This document shows, one piece after another, positions 26,857 through 35,933 of a DNA stretch of 64,000 nucleotides. The stretch spans positions 17,512-81,511 of the forward strand of contig NZ_LIQG01000022.1 in assembly GCF_001418015.1 (NCBI RefSeq). Reading direction: 5' to 3'. The notes beneath the pieces are model-generated. The model was not told the origin of the DNA, did no database searches, and saw only the letters and a list, made by a program, of their open reading frames with translations. Each line of letters starts with the position of its first letter. The first letter of the stretch is position 1. The position numbers and the translations under genes are program-made. The DNA is from Lacinutrix mariniflava (GTDB lineage: Bacteria > Bacteroidota > Bacteroidia > Flavobacteriales > Flavobacteriaceae).

Positions 26857-28389
26857 TTAATCCCAATCTGGCATTGATGCAGCTGTAAAAAGTTCTACTT
26901 CCTGTGTTGATGTTCCAAATTGATACTTAAGAATGCGCGGAATACCATCTATACTACTACTTGATCTTGTAAAAATAAAGCCACCTTCATTTGGCGCGAA
27001 TTTAACATCTAAATCGTTTTCTCCAATTAAAACATCAGTATCTACCTGTGTATTTGTTGAAGCATTGATATCATAAATAAAAACTCGACTTTGAAACTGT
27101 CTATAATTTGGATTTTGACTACCTGATAAATCTCTGGTATAAACAACCTGATTACCATTTGCGGTTATATCTATTCCTCCTAATGCTCCAGGCAATCCTT
27201 CGACTATTACAGTTTCTTCGGTTTCAGTAGATAATCTTACTGTAAAAATTCGAGCATTATAACCATCTACTGTATTTGTTTTTAAAATTACCAAATCATT
27301 ATCAAAAACTACACTTTCTACCTCTGAGATAAATGACCCATCTGTAGTTGCAAATAAAGGAACTCCTCCTCCACTACCATCTGGATTTATATCATACAAC
27401 TTATCAAAATAAGGGTAATACAATTTACTACCATTTTGCGCCCAACAAAAATCCACATGATCAAATCTAAAGCCAGCAACTGGAATAGTATTAGTAACTT
27501 GTGTTTTATTCGAACCATCTGTATTCATAGTAAATATTTGCGTATTTCCTCCTTCCGCAGTTCTTAAATAGGCTATTTTATTTGTTATTGCATTTGTTCT
27601 AGGTCTAAAACTGTTATTAGTTTCACTAGTTAACTTTAACAAACTTACATCAACTTCATCGTCTCCAGAATCACTAACACCCTCATCTCCAGAATAAACA
27701 ACACTATTCCCATTTTCTTCTTTTACAAAAACAAAAGAGTTATTTGGCGCAGTAATAGTTGTAAATTGGCTAATTGAAGAACTTACTTCTTCATTTGTGT
27801 CATCACTAACTTTTACTTGCCAAAAATATGTAGTAGATAATTGCAGATTACTAGCTAAATAAAAAGTATCCTGCTCTGTTTCAAATAACTCAATTTCATT
27901 GGTGCTTCCATTTCTTAATTCTAAAGTATAAGATAACTCGTCGTTAGCATCAGGATCGCTAGACTCCCAAGTAAACTCAACTTCTAAATCTGCTTCAGTC
28001 ACTAAATCCTCAGGAAATACTAAAATTGGTATCGCTGGTGATTGATTATTTGCATTGGAAGTAATTAATTCGAATGAAACAACAGCAGCAGTATTTTCTA
28101 AAACTGTAACAGATTCAAAAGCTGTAACAAATCCATCTAACTCTGCTTGCACTGCATAAGTTTCCACCAAAGCATTATTTATAAAAAAATAACCTTCTTC
28201 ATCTGAAAAAACTGTACTTGTTACTGGATTTGTAGATATTTTTACATTTTGTAAAGGTGAATTTGTACCACTTGAAACTACTTTACCATTAATGGTTCCG
28301 ATTCTTACGCCATCAATTTGTTCTTCACTACATGTTGTAATAACTAACACTAATAATAAAAGACTGACTAAAAATTTTATTGTTTTCAT
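26857..28389 (-). CDS. Curli-locus lipoprotein with regulatory-like, Fn3-like and propeller domains
   Basis: A 510-residue predicted lipoprotein (lipobox at TTC, Cys20). Residues about 30-110 are a carboxypeptidase regulatory-like beta-sandwich (GTINGKVVSSGTNSPLQNVK), about 115-215 an Fn3-like domain (PAIPILVFPEDL, ELSYTLELRNG, TTYFWQVKVSDD), and about 220-510 a PD40/TolB-type propeller (TMNTDGSNKTQVTN, VVYTRDLSGSQNP). It is the last gene of the csg unit, 15 bases after csgG. It is not one of the classic Csg proteins; a surface or outer-membrane role beside the secretion channel is inferred. Confidence 0.8.
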   Translation of the reverse strand: MKTIKFLVSLLLLVLVITTCSEEQIDGVRIGTINGKVVSSGTNSPLQNVKISTNPVTSTVFSDEEGYFFINNALVETYAVQAELDGFVTAFESVTVLENTAAVVSFELITSNANNQSPAIPILVFPEDLVTEADLEVEFTWESSDPDANDELSYTLELRNGSTNEIELFETEQDTFYLASNLQLSTTYFWQVKVSDDTNEEVSSSISQFTTITAPNNSFVFVKEENGNSVVYSGDEGVSDSGDDEVDVSLLKLTSETNNSFRPRTNAITNKIAYLRTAEGGNTQIFTMNTDGSNKTQVTNTIPVAGFRFDHVDFCWAQNGSKLYYPYFDKLYDINPDGSGGGVPLFATTDGSFISEVESVVFDNDLVILKTNTVDGYNARIFTVRLSTETEETVIVEGLPGALGGIDITANGNQVVYTRDLSGSQNPNYRQFQSRVFIYDINASTNTQVDTDVLIGENDLDVKFAPNEGGFIFTRSSSSIDGIPRILKYQFGTSTQEVELFTAASMPDWD

Positions 28390-28404
28390 TGTTGTTAGAT
28401 TTGT

Positions 28405-29916
28405 TTAATTGTCTTCTTCATTTACATCATTACTTTTCTCAGCTTCTTTTTGTGCTCTTTTCTTCTGTAATTCCTTATTTATATTGGACTTTTTAATCTC
28501 TTTTAATTCTCGTTTTTGTTCACGTGCTTTAACACGTTCTAAATCTTTTTTTGTATTATAACTGCCAATATACAGGTTTAAACCAATTCCAAATCTTAAA
28601 TACATATCATCTTTAGCCCCTCTTTCTAAATCATCAACTAAATCACTAAACACAAAGTTATTTTCTAAATAGCCAGTAATTCCAATACGTTCAGTGACTA
28701 AGTATTCTAAACCTGCTCCAACTTGTAATTTAGGGTTAATATTATTAAAATCGTTTGAAATATTTGTTCCTCCACCAGCATAAACAAAAGGTGTAAATTT
28801 ATCATAAGGTAAAACTGTATATTCTACATTAGCGTCTATAGACACAAAACTTTTATTTAAAATCCCTTGATTTGATAAGTTAAATTTATTTGCATTTAAA
28901 CTGAGGTTAAAGTGAGAGTTTAAATAACGTTTATATCCTAACCGAGAATTTAATTCAAACTCTGGGTTTATATAATCTCCGTTTATTTTAGCTGCCCCAA
29001 TTGATGCATGAATTACATTATCTGTTCTTCTTTTAAATTGAAATCTATTAAACAACTCTGTTACATTTGCTGCTTCTTTTTCATCTTTATAATTTAAAAC
29101 AAGTTTATTATCTTCTTCTATACCAGCTTTAGTAGACCAATATCCATCTTGAATTCCTTCAACAATTAAATCATGTACAGCTTTTTCTATAGCATCTTTA
29201 ACGGCCAATTGTACTGGTTCGTTTTGAGTGAAACCTGTTTCTGCTTCTAACAGTTTTTGAAATTTAACAAAACGAAATAAACTAACATCAACAGCTTGAG
29301 ATAATATTGTTTTAGAAACATAAATTGTTTTTAAAATCTCACCATTTTTAGTTGAAATAGCCCGTAAGTATACAGTTATTCTATCTTGTCTATATCTTGT
29401 AGATCCTCCTACTCCAAAATATCGAACTCCAGCTCCTCCTGTTACTATGTTGGTGTCGTAAGAAATTATACCTCCTTCAAGTAGCAATCCTGCGTAAAGC
29501 AGTGGCTCTATAGGTGGTTCATTTGGATTAAGACCTTTTACATACTCTTGCTTTGTAGAGCGTATAATATTCCGCTCGGTAGATAAGTTATTAAAATTCT
29601 CTCTCTCTAGAGGAATAAAATATCCTGAATCTCCAAGTGCCTTAATAAGCATAGTTGTAGCTCCTTGAGTTACAGCTGTGCTAAATGTACTCCCATTTTC
29701 AACCGCTTTATACTGTCCTGTTTGGTCACTAAAATTATAAACAGCTACCTCAAGAGGAACCTTTGCTGGGGGAAGGTTTAATAATATGCTAGTAGACTGA
29801 GAAAATTCTCCAATTCTCGATGGTTGCTGAGAAAAGGGTTGATTAAAATATGTTCCACATGAACTTAAGCATAAATTAATAACAAATAATACTACGATTT
29901 TTTTATAATCTATCAT
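28405..29916 (-). CDS. csgG: Curli secretion channel CsgG with C-terminal barrel-like extension
   Basis: CsgG forms the nonameric outer-membrane channel for curlin export. The 503-residue protein has a signal and lipobox (SSCGTYFNQP), then a CsgG/HfaB domain (about residues 45-265) with VAVYNFSDQTGQYK, the LLEGGIISYDTNIVTGGAGVR strand pair that forms the pore barrel (quoted in part: GGIISYDTNIVTGG), and DLIVEGIQDGYWS. E. coli CsgG ends there at about 277 residues. Here about 165 more residues form a small outer-membrane barrel-like region (GGGTNISNDF, LQVGAGLEYLVTERIGITGY), and the last 45 are a Lys/Glu-rich coil. It lies 18 bases after csgF. Confidence 0.9.
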   Translation of the reverse strand: MIDYKKIVVLFVINLCLSSCGTYFNQPFSQQPSRIGEFSQSTSILLNLPPAKVPLEVAVYNFSDQTGQYKAVENGSTFSTAVTQGATTMLIKALGDSGYFIPLERENFNNLSTERNIIRSTKQEYVKGLNPNEPPIEPLLYAGLLLEGGIISYDTNIVTGGAGVRYFGVGGSTRYRQDRITVYLRAISTKNGEILKTIYVSKTILSQAVDVSLFRFVKFQKLLEAETGFTQNEPVQLAVKDAIEKAVHDLIVEGIQDGYWSTKAGIEEDNKLVLNYKDEKEAANVTELFNRFQFKRRTDNVIHASIGAAKINGDYINPEFELNSRLGYKRYLNSHFNLSLNANKFNLSNQGILNKSFVSIDANVEYTVLPYDKFTPFVYAGGGTNISNDFNNINPKLQVGAGLEYLVTERIGITGYLENNFVFSDLVDDLERGAKDDMYLRFGIGLNLYIGSYNTKKDLERVKAREQKRELKEIKKSNINKELQKKRAQKEAEKSNDVNEEDN

Positions 29917-29933
29917 AAAAGGTTAAACTAGAT

Positions 29934-30344
29934 TTAAGGATTTGGAACAACAATTTGGGTTTGCTCACCATTTGTTGTGTTTAAGATATTAATTACCAAT
30001 CCTTCATCAGAATCGAAAACCTCAACATTAAGTGTCCCAAAAGTAAAAGTGCCTTCTTGATCAAAATCACCAACAGCCTCAACTTGCTGAGCTAATAAAA
30101 CTCTTGAAATTTGGCTTAATACTTGTTGGTTTAATTGCTCTCCAAACCTATCTAAATCAGACTGTTGAACAGTAGCTGCTCTAGGTTGCGTAAAGCCATT
30201 TTGGGCAGTCGCAGAACTTAACAGCCAATTATAATTAAATGTATCTCCTCCAAAAGCAGGGTTCAATGGTTTGTAACTAAATTGCTGCGCAAACGCAAAA
30301 GAGAAAGCCCCAAGAAACAATATTAAAAAATATTTAAATTTCAT
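29934..30344 (-). CDS. csgF: Curli assembly factor CsgF
   Basis: A 136-residue exported protein (signal about 1-19, cleavage at FAFA-QQF). CsgF plugs into the CsgG channel and couples secretion to nucleation on the cell surface. The start of the mature protein, FSYKPLNPAFGGDTFNYNWL, holds the family signature N-P-x-F-G-G that inserts into the channel, followed by LLSSATAQN. It lies two bases after csgE and 18 before csgG. Confidence 0.93.
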   Translation of the reverse strand: MKFKYFLILFLGAFSFAFAQQFSYKPLNPAFGGDTFNYNWLLSSATAQNGFTQPRAATVQQSDLDRFGEQLNQQVLSQISRVLLAQQVEAVGDFDQEGTFTFGTLNVEVFDSDEGLVINILNTTNGEQTQIVVPNP

Positions 30345-30346
30345 TA

Positions 30347-31162
30347 TTAATAGCGTGTTATAATTTCTTTTTGTTGTTGTTGTTGTTGTAATCGTTGTAA
30401 ATGAGCGAGACTTCTTTGTATTGCTGTGTTAGCCATTTCAATTAAGAATTCTTTTTTAGGGTTTGCAAAAAACTGCCATACTAGTTGACCATCTACTTTT
30501 ACAGATATTCTTGTACTACGCCTTTGCCCAGGTACTTCATGTATGAGAATATGCTTATTGGTTTTAATTTGCTTATTAAAATATTCCGCATAGAAATAAC
30601 GATGAAAATCTCTACCTGCTTTTGTTAATGTTTTTTGAATCACTAATCCTTGCATAAGCACTCCATCTTCACCATCTGCTACAACATCTAGTGATACTGT
30701 TTCCTTTAATTCTTTTCTATTAGGATCTAATTCAATTCTAATTTGTCCATTCTCACTAATACTTAAAACTATTCTATCTTTGCCAATGGCTCCAACGTTG
30801 TTTTCTCCATCAATAATAGGATAGATAAGCAATAACAAAGTTGTTTTAACATCTACATTATTATTTAAAGTAATGGAAGATAATATTTTTTTTTCATTCC
30901 CTTCTAAAAAAAAACGATTGCTTTGTAACGATTTAGACACATTATTAATTGTATCTGTTTTAAAAACTATAAACTCATACCTTAAATTAACTCCTGAATA
31001 TGTTAAATTCTGTGCTGTTGCACTAAAGGTTGTAAATTCACTCTTCTTTTCAATCTTTATTAGCGCATTAATATCTTTATTATAAAATTTTTGCGCATTA
31101 ACAAATAAAACAGAGAATACTAAAACAACAATAGTAAGGTATATCTTAAAATTGAGAAACAT
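30347..31162 (-). CDS. csgE: CsgE with CsgH-like N-terminal domain
   Basis: A 271-residue exported protein (signal about 1-23). Residues about 135-260 are CsgE, the periplasmic factor that caps CsgG and selects curlins: QGLVIQKTLTKAGRDFHRYFYAEY, NKHILIHEVPGQRRSTRISVKVDG and VWQFF (first given in part). E. coli CsgE is only about 129 residues. The N-terminal half is an Ig-like strand domain: YEFIVFKTDTINNVSKSLQS, then NRFFLEGNEKKILSSITLN, which resembles the curli inhibitor CsgH of alphaproteobacteria. The C-terminus carries a Gln run coded by a CAA/TTG triplet tract. The CsgH match is by eye. Confidence 0.85.
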   Translation of the reverse strand: MFLNFKIYLTIVVLVFSVLFVNAQKFYNKDINALIKIEKKSEFTTFSATAQNLTYSGVNLRYEFIVFKTDTINNVSKSLQSNRFFLEGNEKKILSSITLNNNVDVKTTLLLLIYPIIDGENNVGAIGKDRIVLSISENGQIRIELDPNRKELKETVSLDVVADGEDGVLMQGLVIQKTLTKAGRDFHRYFYAEYFNKQIKTNKHILIHEVPGQRRSTRISVKVDGQLVWQFFANPKKEFLIEMANTAIQRSLAHLQRLQQQQQQKEIITRY

Positions 31163-31166
31163 AATA

Positions 31167-31709
31167 CTAATTAAAACTTCTAATAATTATTGAAGGAGAA
31201 GATTCGGTTTGAGTAAATTTAATATTCTTTGTGATACTATTAGTTCCAAATTTATCAAACTTTAAATTATTTCCATTTTGTTTCAAATCTAAAGAAACTT
31301 CAGCATTAGCATCAATTACATAGTCTTTAATAATATTACTATTTCCATTTTGAGATAAATTCGCAACCACTTTATCTACATTATATTCTAAATTTAGGTT
31401 ATTAAACTTTCCATTTTGAGAAATTGTAATTTCACTTGCATTAGATTCTATATCTGCAGCTACTCCATTGTATTGACCAACTTGAGTTATAAAAACCGAA
31501 TTACCTTGTACGGTACTTAATTTAGGATTTATTGTAGTATCAAAAAAAGAGCTAAAAAACTCATGCGAAACATTTTGCCCACCTAACTGAGTGCTTCCTT
31601 CTGAATTATTTTCGTCATCTGTATATGTTTGAGAAAACATCATTTGAGCACTTAAGAATAGACAAATTATTAAAAATATTGTTTTGTTATTTATGTTTAA
31701 CTTTTTCAT
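31167..31709 (-). CDS. csgB: Short curlin, CsgB-like
   Basis: A 180-residue exported protein (signal about 1-26, cleavage near MFSQ) with four or five curlin repeats of the form S/I-x-x-x-Q-x-G-x-x-N: SVFITQVGQYNG, EITISQNGKFNN, VANLSQNGNSN and LDLKQNGNN. These stack as rungs of an amyloid cross-beta fold. The small repeat number, less regular spacing and place next to csgE suit a nucleator or minor subunit like CsgB. It follows the major curlin after a terminator, so it should be made at lower level. Confidence 0.82.
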   Translation of the reverse strand: MKKLNINNKTIFLIICLFLSAQMMFSQTYTDDENNSEGSTQLGGQNVSHEFFSSFFDTTINPKLSTVQGNSVFITQVGQYNGVAADIESNASEITISQNGKFNNLNLEYNVDKVVANLSQNGNSNIIKDYVIDANAEVSLDLKQNGNNLKFDKFGTNSITKNIKFTQTESSPSIIIRSFN

Positions 31710-31725
31710 GATTTTTGAATATTAA

Positions 31726-31762
31726 AAAAGGAGGATGCTTGCTATTTAGACATCCTCCTTTT
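31726..31762 (-). terminator. Intercistronic terminator between the two curlin genes
   Basis: On the minus strand AAAAGGAGGATG and CATCCTCCTTTT form a strong 12-bp stem, followed by TTTTTTAAT. Since csgB and the rest have no visible promoter of their own, read-through of this site probably sets the subunit to secretion-machine ratio. Confidence 0.85.
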
Positions 31763-31816
31763 AGTTATGTAATAACAATAATGATTAAAAAAAACATTAT
31801 TATAATAAAATGCTAA

Positions 31817-33370
31817 TTAGCATCCAGATCCAGGAGCACCACAAGGGTTAGCTATATCCCAAGTTGCATTAAGAGCATTTGGAGAAACCACATTTTGATT
31901 AGATTGAAAATCCATTCCTTCACCATCTGTAGCGAAATCACCATTTGGACCTAATTGTAAAATATCTGCAACATTACCACCATTTGGATTCCCTACTGGA
32001 GTTCCTCCTGGTAAATTTTGAGACACTTTATAACTGTGCCCTCCCCATCCTTGTTCTTTTTGCACTACTAATATTTCGTTCATAGTACCTCTTTGTCCAG
32101 TTTCAAGAGCATTTCCGTTTCCACCTTGATATGTACTAGTATAGTTCATTGTACCTCTTTGCGTAGATAAAGCAGAGTTAGAATCTCCATATTGCCTTTG
32201 GTAAGCTTTATGATCTGTACCATTTTGACCGATATGAGCTATGTTACTATCTCCAGTAGAAACTCCCATTTCTCCTTGATCTTGACGAGCATAGTTATCA
32301 CCTCCATTTGCATTACCAAATGCATTTTGGATGATTCCTGCTTCGTTACTTTGACCATTTTGATTTTGTGCTGCATGATTTCCAACAGAACTACCATCAC
32401 CAAATTGGCCAATGTAAGCATCATTTGCATTACCTACTTGGTTTTGTAAAGCCTCTGCATTTTCAGAATCTCCATTAAAACCAGCGTTTGTAATATTATC
32501 TACACCAGCTAATGCACTTTGTGAATTACCATACGCAGCAAATGGAAAATTAGTTCCTTGATCAACTAAAGCGTTGTTACCTACACCAGAACCTCCAACA
32601 GAAGTTTGATTTTGATTAGACAAGTTACTATCACCAACCTGAACTGAACGTGCCGTGTTACGGTTATCTCCATTTTGACGCATTCTAGAAACATTACTAT
32701 CTCCATACTGCTCTAATAAAGCTTCGTGACCTGCAGAACTATCTGGTCCAGCATTTTGCTTTATATCACCAATGTTAAAATCACCTTCTTGAATTGTTCT
32801 AGCATCACTATTATCAAACTGCTGAACTGTTTTAGAAGAGTTTCCTTCACCATCTTGCTCTGTCATAGCAAAATTAGCTTCTCCTTGCTGACCTGTACCG
32901 TGATGGATTAACGCAACGTTGTCCTTACTTAAACCCAACGTACCTTCTTTCATACCTTGACGAGTAATCGCTTCGTTAAAATCTCCTTCTTGAATAGAAG
33001 TAGACTTGTTGTTAGTACCTCTTTGTCTAACATCAGCTTCGTTATTAAAAGCACTTGGTGGTGGCAAAACCTCACCTGTTTGCCAAATACGTGCTTGGTT
33101 TCCACCACTACCTAACCCATCTGCTTGATCTGTGTAAGTAGAATTAAAGATACCAGCCTGTCTAACCATAACTTTATTACCGTTACCATTTTGGATAGAT
33201 TCTCCTGAATTTCCCCCAAAACTAGAGGCAGCTAGAGGTGATACATAATCAGCATCTACTGCTGAAGTTCCGTTAATACCAGTCATAGTACCAGCATTTA
33301 CATCATTAGTTTGTGCCATAAGGGCACCCGAGAATAATAGTGCCGCAGCACCGAAAATTACTTTTTTCAT
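31817..33370 (-). CDS. csgA: Major curlin, CsgA-like, with about twenty repeats
   Basis: A 517-residue exported protein (signal about 1-19, cleavage ALMA-QTN). Between residues about 55 and 460 there are about twenty curlin repeats rich in Gln, Gly and Asn, e.g. NKVMVRQAGIFN, NKSTSIQEGDFNE, SRMRQNGDN and IAHIGQNGTDH, far more than the five of E. coli CsgA. It is the amyloid fibre subunit secreted by CsgG. The C-terminus leaves the repeat pattern and ends in PCGAPGSGC with two cysteines, which is odd for a curlin. The repeats are also visible in the DNA but are coding, not an array. Confidence 0.88.
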   Translation of the reverse strand: MKKVIFGAAALLFSGALMAQTNDVNAGTMTGINGTSAVDADYVSPLAASSFGGNSGESIQNGNGNKVMVRQAGIFNSTYTDQADGLGSGGNQARIWQTGEVLPPPSAFNNEADVRQRGTNNKSTSIQEGDFNEAITRQGMKEGTLGLSKDNVALIHHGTGQQGEANFAMTEQDGEGNSSKTVQQFDNSDARTIQEGDFNIGDIKQNAGPDSSAGHEALLEQYGDSNVSRMRQNGDNRNTARSVQVGDSNLSNQNQTSVGGSGVGNNALVDQGTNFPFAAYGNSQSALAGVDNITNAGFNGDSENAEALQNQVGNANDAYIGQFGDGSSVGNHAAQNQNGQSNEAGIIQNAFGNANGGDNYARQDQGEMGVSTGDSNIAHIGQNGTDHKAYQRQYGDSNSALSTQRGTMNYTSTYQGGNGNALETGQRGTMNEILVVQKEQGWGGHSYKVSQNLPGGTPVGNPNGGNVADILQLGPNGDFATDGEGMDFQSNQNVVSPNALNATWDIANPCGAPGSGC

Positions 33371-33552
33371 GTTAAATATATATTGATTAATAGCAATGTA
33401 AATATAGAGAAATATTTCAATACAAATTTCAACACACCTTAAAAAAAGGCTGATTTAACTGATTTTTCGATTAGTTCCTGATTAACTTCGACGAAATGCT
33501 ATTTTGAGTAAGAAAAAAACTACTCAACCCCTTCAACTCCCTGCTTATCAAG

Positions 33553-33592
33553 TACGTAGTTCTACGTAGATTTCACTACGTAGAACTACGTA
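33553..33592. repeat. 40-bp perfect inverted repeat built on CTACGTAG
   Basis: The arms, TACGTAGTTCTACGTAG (33553-33569) and its exact complement (33576-33592), are 17 bp and flank ATTTCA. Each arm is itself made of two TACGTA palindromes. It overlaps the last codons and stop of glnN. In the gene's direction no T run follows, so it is not a standard terminator; a protein-binding site or 3' stabilising hairpin is possible. Confidence 0.85.
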
Positions 33593-35772
33593 GTAAACAG
33601 CAACTCTCTATATTTGGTAAGTGGCCAAAGCTCATCGTCGACCAATAATTCTAATTTATCGCACGGATACCTTATGTCATCCAACAAAGGTTTTACTGTA
33701 TTACAATAAGCACTCGCTCTATCTTCAATAGATTTAATTTGGTTTGATTTCCTCCTAGCTTCAGTCATATTATTAACTAGTTTATTTATGGATTCTATAT
33801 GTTTAGAAATCTCCTCTATTAATTCTAATTGTGCCAGAGACACTTTTTTAAAATCTTTACCATAAATCTCCTTCAACCCTTTTACATTTTCAATTAAAAT
33901 GTTTTGATATTTAACTGCAGTTGGCACAATGTGGTTTCTAGCCAGATCTCCAAGCACACGACCTTCAATTTGAATACGCATAATATAATCCTCAAGCTCT
34001 ATTTCATATCTCGCCTCAACTTCTGTGGCATTCATAACACCTAGGTCCTTATACAAGTCTAATGCTTTTTTGGAGATTTTAGCTTTTAATGCTTCAGGAG
34101 TTGATTTATTATTACTAAGCCCTCTTTTCTTAGCTTCTTTTTCCCAAGCATCTCCATAGCCATTACCCTCAAACAAAACAGATTTACTCTTTTTAATGTA
34201 CTCTCTTAATATATTAAAGACAGCTTCATCCTTTTTAAGGTCCTTCTTAATAATTAACGCATCAACTTCAATTTTAAAATCCTTTAGTTGTTTTGCTACA
34301 ATAGAATTAAGCACGGTCATTGGGTTTGCGCAGTTTGCTCTAGAACCGACTGCTCTAAATTCAAACTTATTTCCCGTAAACGCAAAAGGCGAAGTTCTAT
34401 TTCTATCGGTATTATCTAAAAGTATTTCCGGAATCTTACCGACAACATTTAGTTTTAAATCAGTTTTTTCTTGAGGTGATAATTTTCCGTTGGTTACATT
34501 CTCTAACTCGTTTAAGACATGAGTTAATTGCTCCCCTATAAACACAGAAATAATTGCAGGAGGTGCTTCATTTGCCCCTAACCTATGATCATTACTTGCA
34601 GACGCTATTGCTGCCCGAAGCAATTCTTCATTATCATTTACCGCTTTTATTGTATTTATAAAGAACGCTAAAAACTGAAGATTACTCATTGGTGTTTTTC
34701 CTGGACTCAAGAGATTAACACCTGTATCTGTACTTAAACTCCAGTTATTGTGCTTTCCAGATCCATTAATACCTTTAAAAGGTTTTTCATGAAACAGTAC
34801 TTTAAAATTATGACGTTCCGCAACCTTGTCCATAACATCCATTAATAAGGCATTATGATCAACCGCTAAATTAGCCTCTTCATATATAGGAGCCAATTCA
34901 AACTGATTTGGCGCCACTTCATTGTGCCTTGTTTTTACTGGAATACCTAATAACATACATTCAGTTTCTAAATCACGCATATAAGACATCGCGCGATTAG
35001 GAATAGTACCAAAATAATGATCATCTAATTGTTGACCTTTAGCTGAATCATGACCTAATAACGTTCTTCCTGTTAATTGGATATCTGGACGAGAGGATAC
35101 TAAAGCACTATCTATTAAAAAATATTCTTGCTCCCAACCTAATGAAGCGTTTACCTTTTTTACATTTTTATCAAAATACTTACATACTGCTACTGCCGCA
35201 GTATCTACAGCCTGCAATGCTCTCAACAAAGGTGTCTTATAATCTAAAGCTTCTCCAGTATAAGCAACAAACACAGTAGGTATGCATAATGTAGTACCAT
35301 AAATAAATGCCGGAGAAGTTGGATCCCAAGCCGTATATCCTCTTGCTTCGAATGTATTACGAATACCACCATTTGGAAAACTAGATGCATCTGGTTCTTG
35401 TTGAACCAATTGAGTACCTCCAAATTTCTCTATTGCTCCATTATTTTCTATCGTTTCAAAAAAGGCATCATGTTTTTCTGCAGTTGCTCCTGTTAACGGT
35501 TGAAACCAATGCGTATAATGGGTTACACCCTTAGACAATGCCCAATCCTTCATAGCAGAAGCTATTTGATCTGCAATTGTTCTATCAATTTTACCTCCTT
35601 TTTCAATAGCATTTGTCAAACTTACAAAAGCATCACTTGTAAGGGTTTGACGCATTTTTTTAGAATCGTAAACATTTTGTCCAAAAATTTCAGAACGACG
35701 TTTTTCCTCCGTTATTACAACAGGTTTCCTGTTTAACGTTTCTTTTATTGCGAAAAATCTTAAAGTAGACAT
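33586..35772 (-). CDS. glnN: Glutamine synthetase type III
   Basis: A 728-residue GSIII enzyme that makes glutamine from glutamate, ammonia and ATP. The start at 35772 (MSTLRFFAIKETLNRKPV) is set by a promoter box at 35793-35800. Signature parts are WFQPLTGATAEKHD (about residue 95), GWEQEYFLID with metal-binding Glu (about 240), KTRHNEVAPNQFELAPI, HEKPFKGINGSGKHNNWS and NRTSPFAFTGNKFEFRAVGS. GSIII is typical of Bacteroidota and forms dodecamers unlike GSI and not adenylylated. It is divergent from a type II enzyme. The 3' end carries a 40-bp palindrome. Confidence 0.95.
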   Translation of the reverse strand: MSTLRFFAIKETLNRKPVVITEEKRRSEIFGQNVYDSKKMRQTLTSDAFVSLTNAIEKGGKIDRTIADQIASAMKDWALSKGVTHYTHWFQPLTGATAEKHDAFFETIENNGAIEKFGGTQLVQQEPDASSFPNGGIRNTFEARGYTAWDPTSPAFIYGTTLCIPTVFVAYTGEALDYKTPLLRALQAVDTAAVAVCKYFDKNVKKVNASLGWEQEYFLIDSALVSSRPDIQLTGRTLLGHDSAKGQQLDDHYFGTIPNRAMSYMRDLETECMLLGIPVKTRHNEVAPNQFELAPIYEEANLAVDHNALLMDVMDKVAERHNFKVLFHEKPFKGINGSGKHNNWSLSTDTGVNLLSPGKTPMSNLQFLAFFINTIKAVNDNEELLRAAIASASNDHRLGANEAPPAIISVFIGEQLTHVLNELENVTNGKLSPQEKTDLKLNVVGKIPEILLDNTDRNRTSPFAFTGNKFEFRAVGSRANCANPMTVLNSIVAKQLKDFKIEVDALIIKKDLKKDEAVFNILREYIKKSKSVLFEGNGYGDAWEKEAKKRGLSNNKSTPEALKAKISKKALDLYKDLGVMNATEVEARYEIELEDYIMRIQIEGRVLGDLARNHIVPTAVKYQNILIENVKGLKEIYGKDFKKVSLAQLELIEEISKHIESINKLVNNMTEARRKSNQIKSIEDRASAYCNTVKPLLDDIRYPCDKLELLVDDELWPLTKYRELLFTT

Positions 35773-35792
35773 ATTTATTGCTATTTTTTTTA

Positions 35793-35800
35793 CAAATATA
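35793..35800 (-). promoter_or_regulatory. -7 promoter box for glnN
   Basis: Reads TATATTTG on the minus strand, 20 bases before the ATG at 35772. Confidence 0.55.
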
Positions 35801-35925
35801 TTAATTCTAAGCCACAATAAATCCGAAAACCAATAGCACCCTTAAAAAATCAGGGTTATAAACATGAATTTAATAAAAATTAATATTTTACCTATCAAAT
35901 ATTACGGGCTAAAAAAAAATCATTT

Positions 35926-35933
35926 TATATTTG
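35926..35933 (+). promoter_or_regulatory. -7 promoter box for type II glutamine synthetase
   Basis: TATATTTG lies 32 bases before the ATG at 35966. With the glnN box it forms a divergent promoter of about 140 bases. Confidence 0.6.

Noticed and set aside
31817..33370. Array-like DNA repeats that could suggest CRISPR
   Set aside because: The repeats are degenerate, in frame and code for curlin units; there are no identical repeats with unique spacers and no cas genes.
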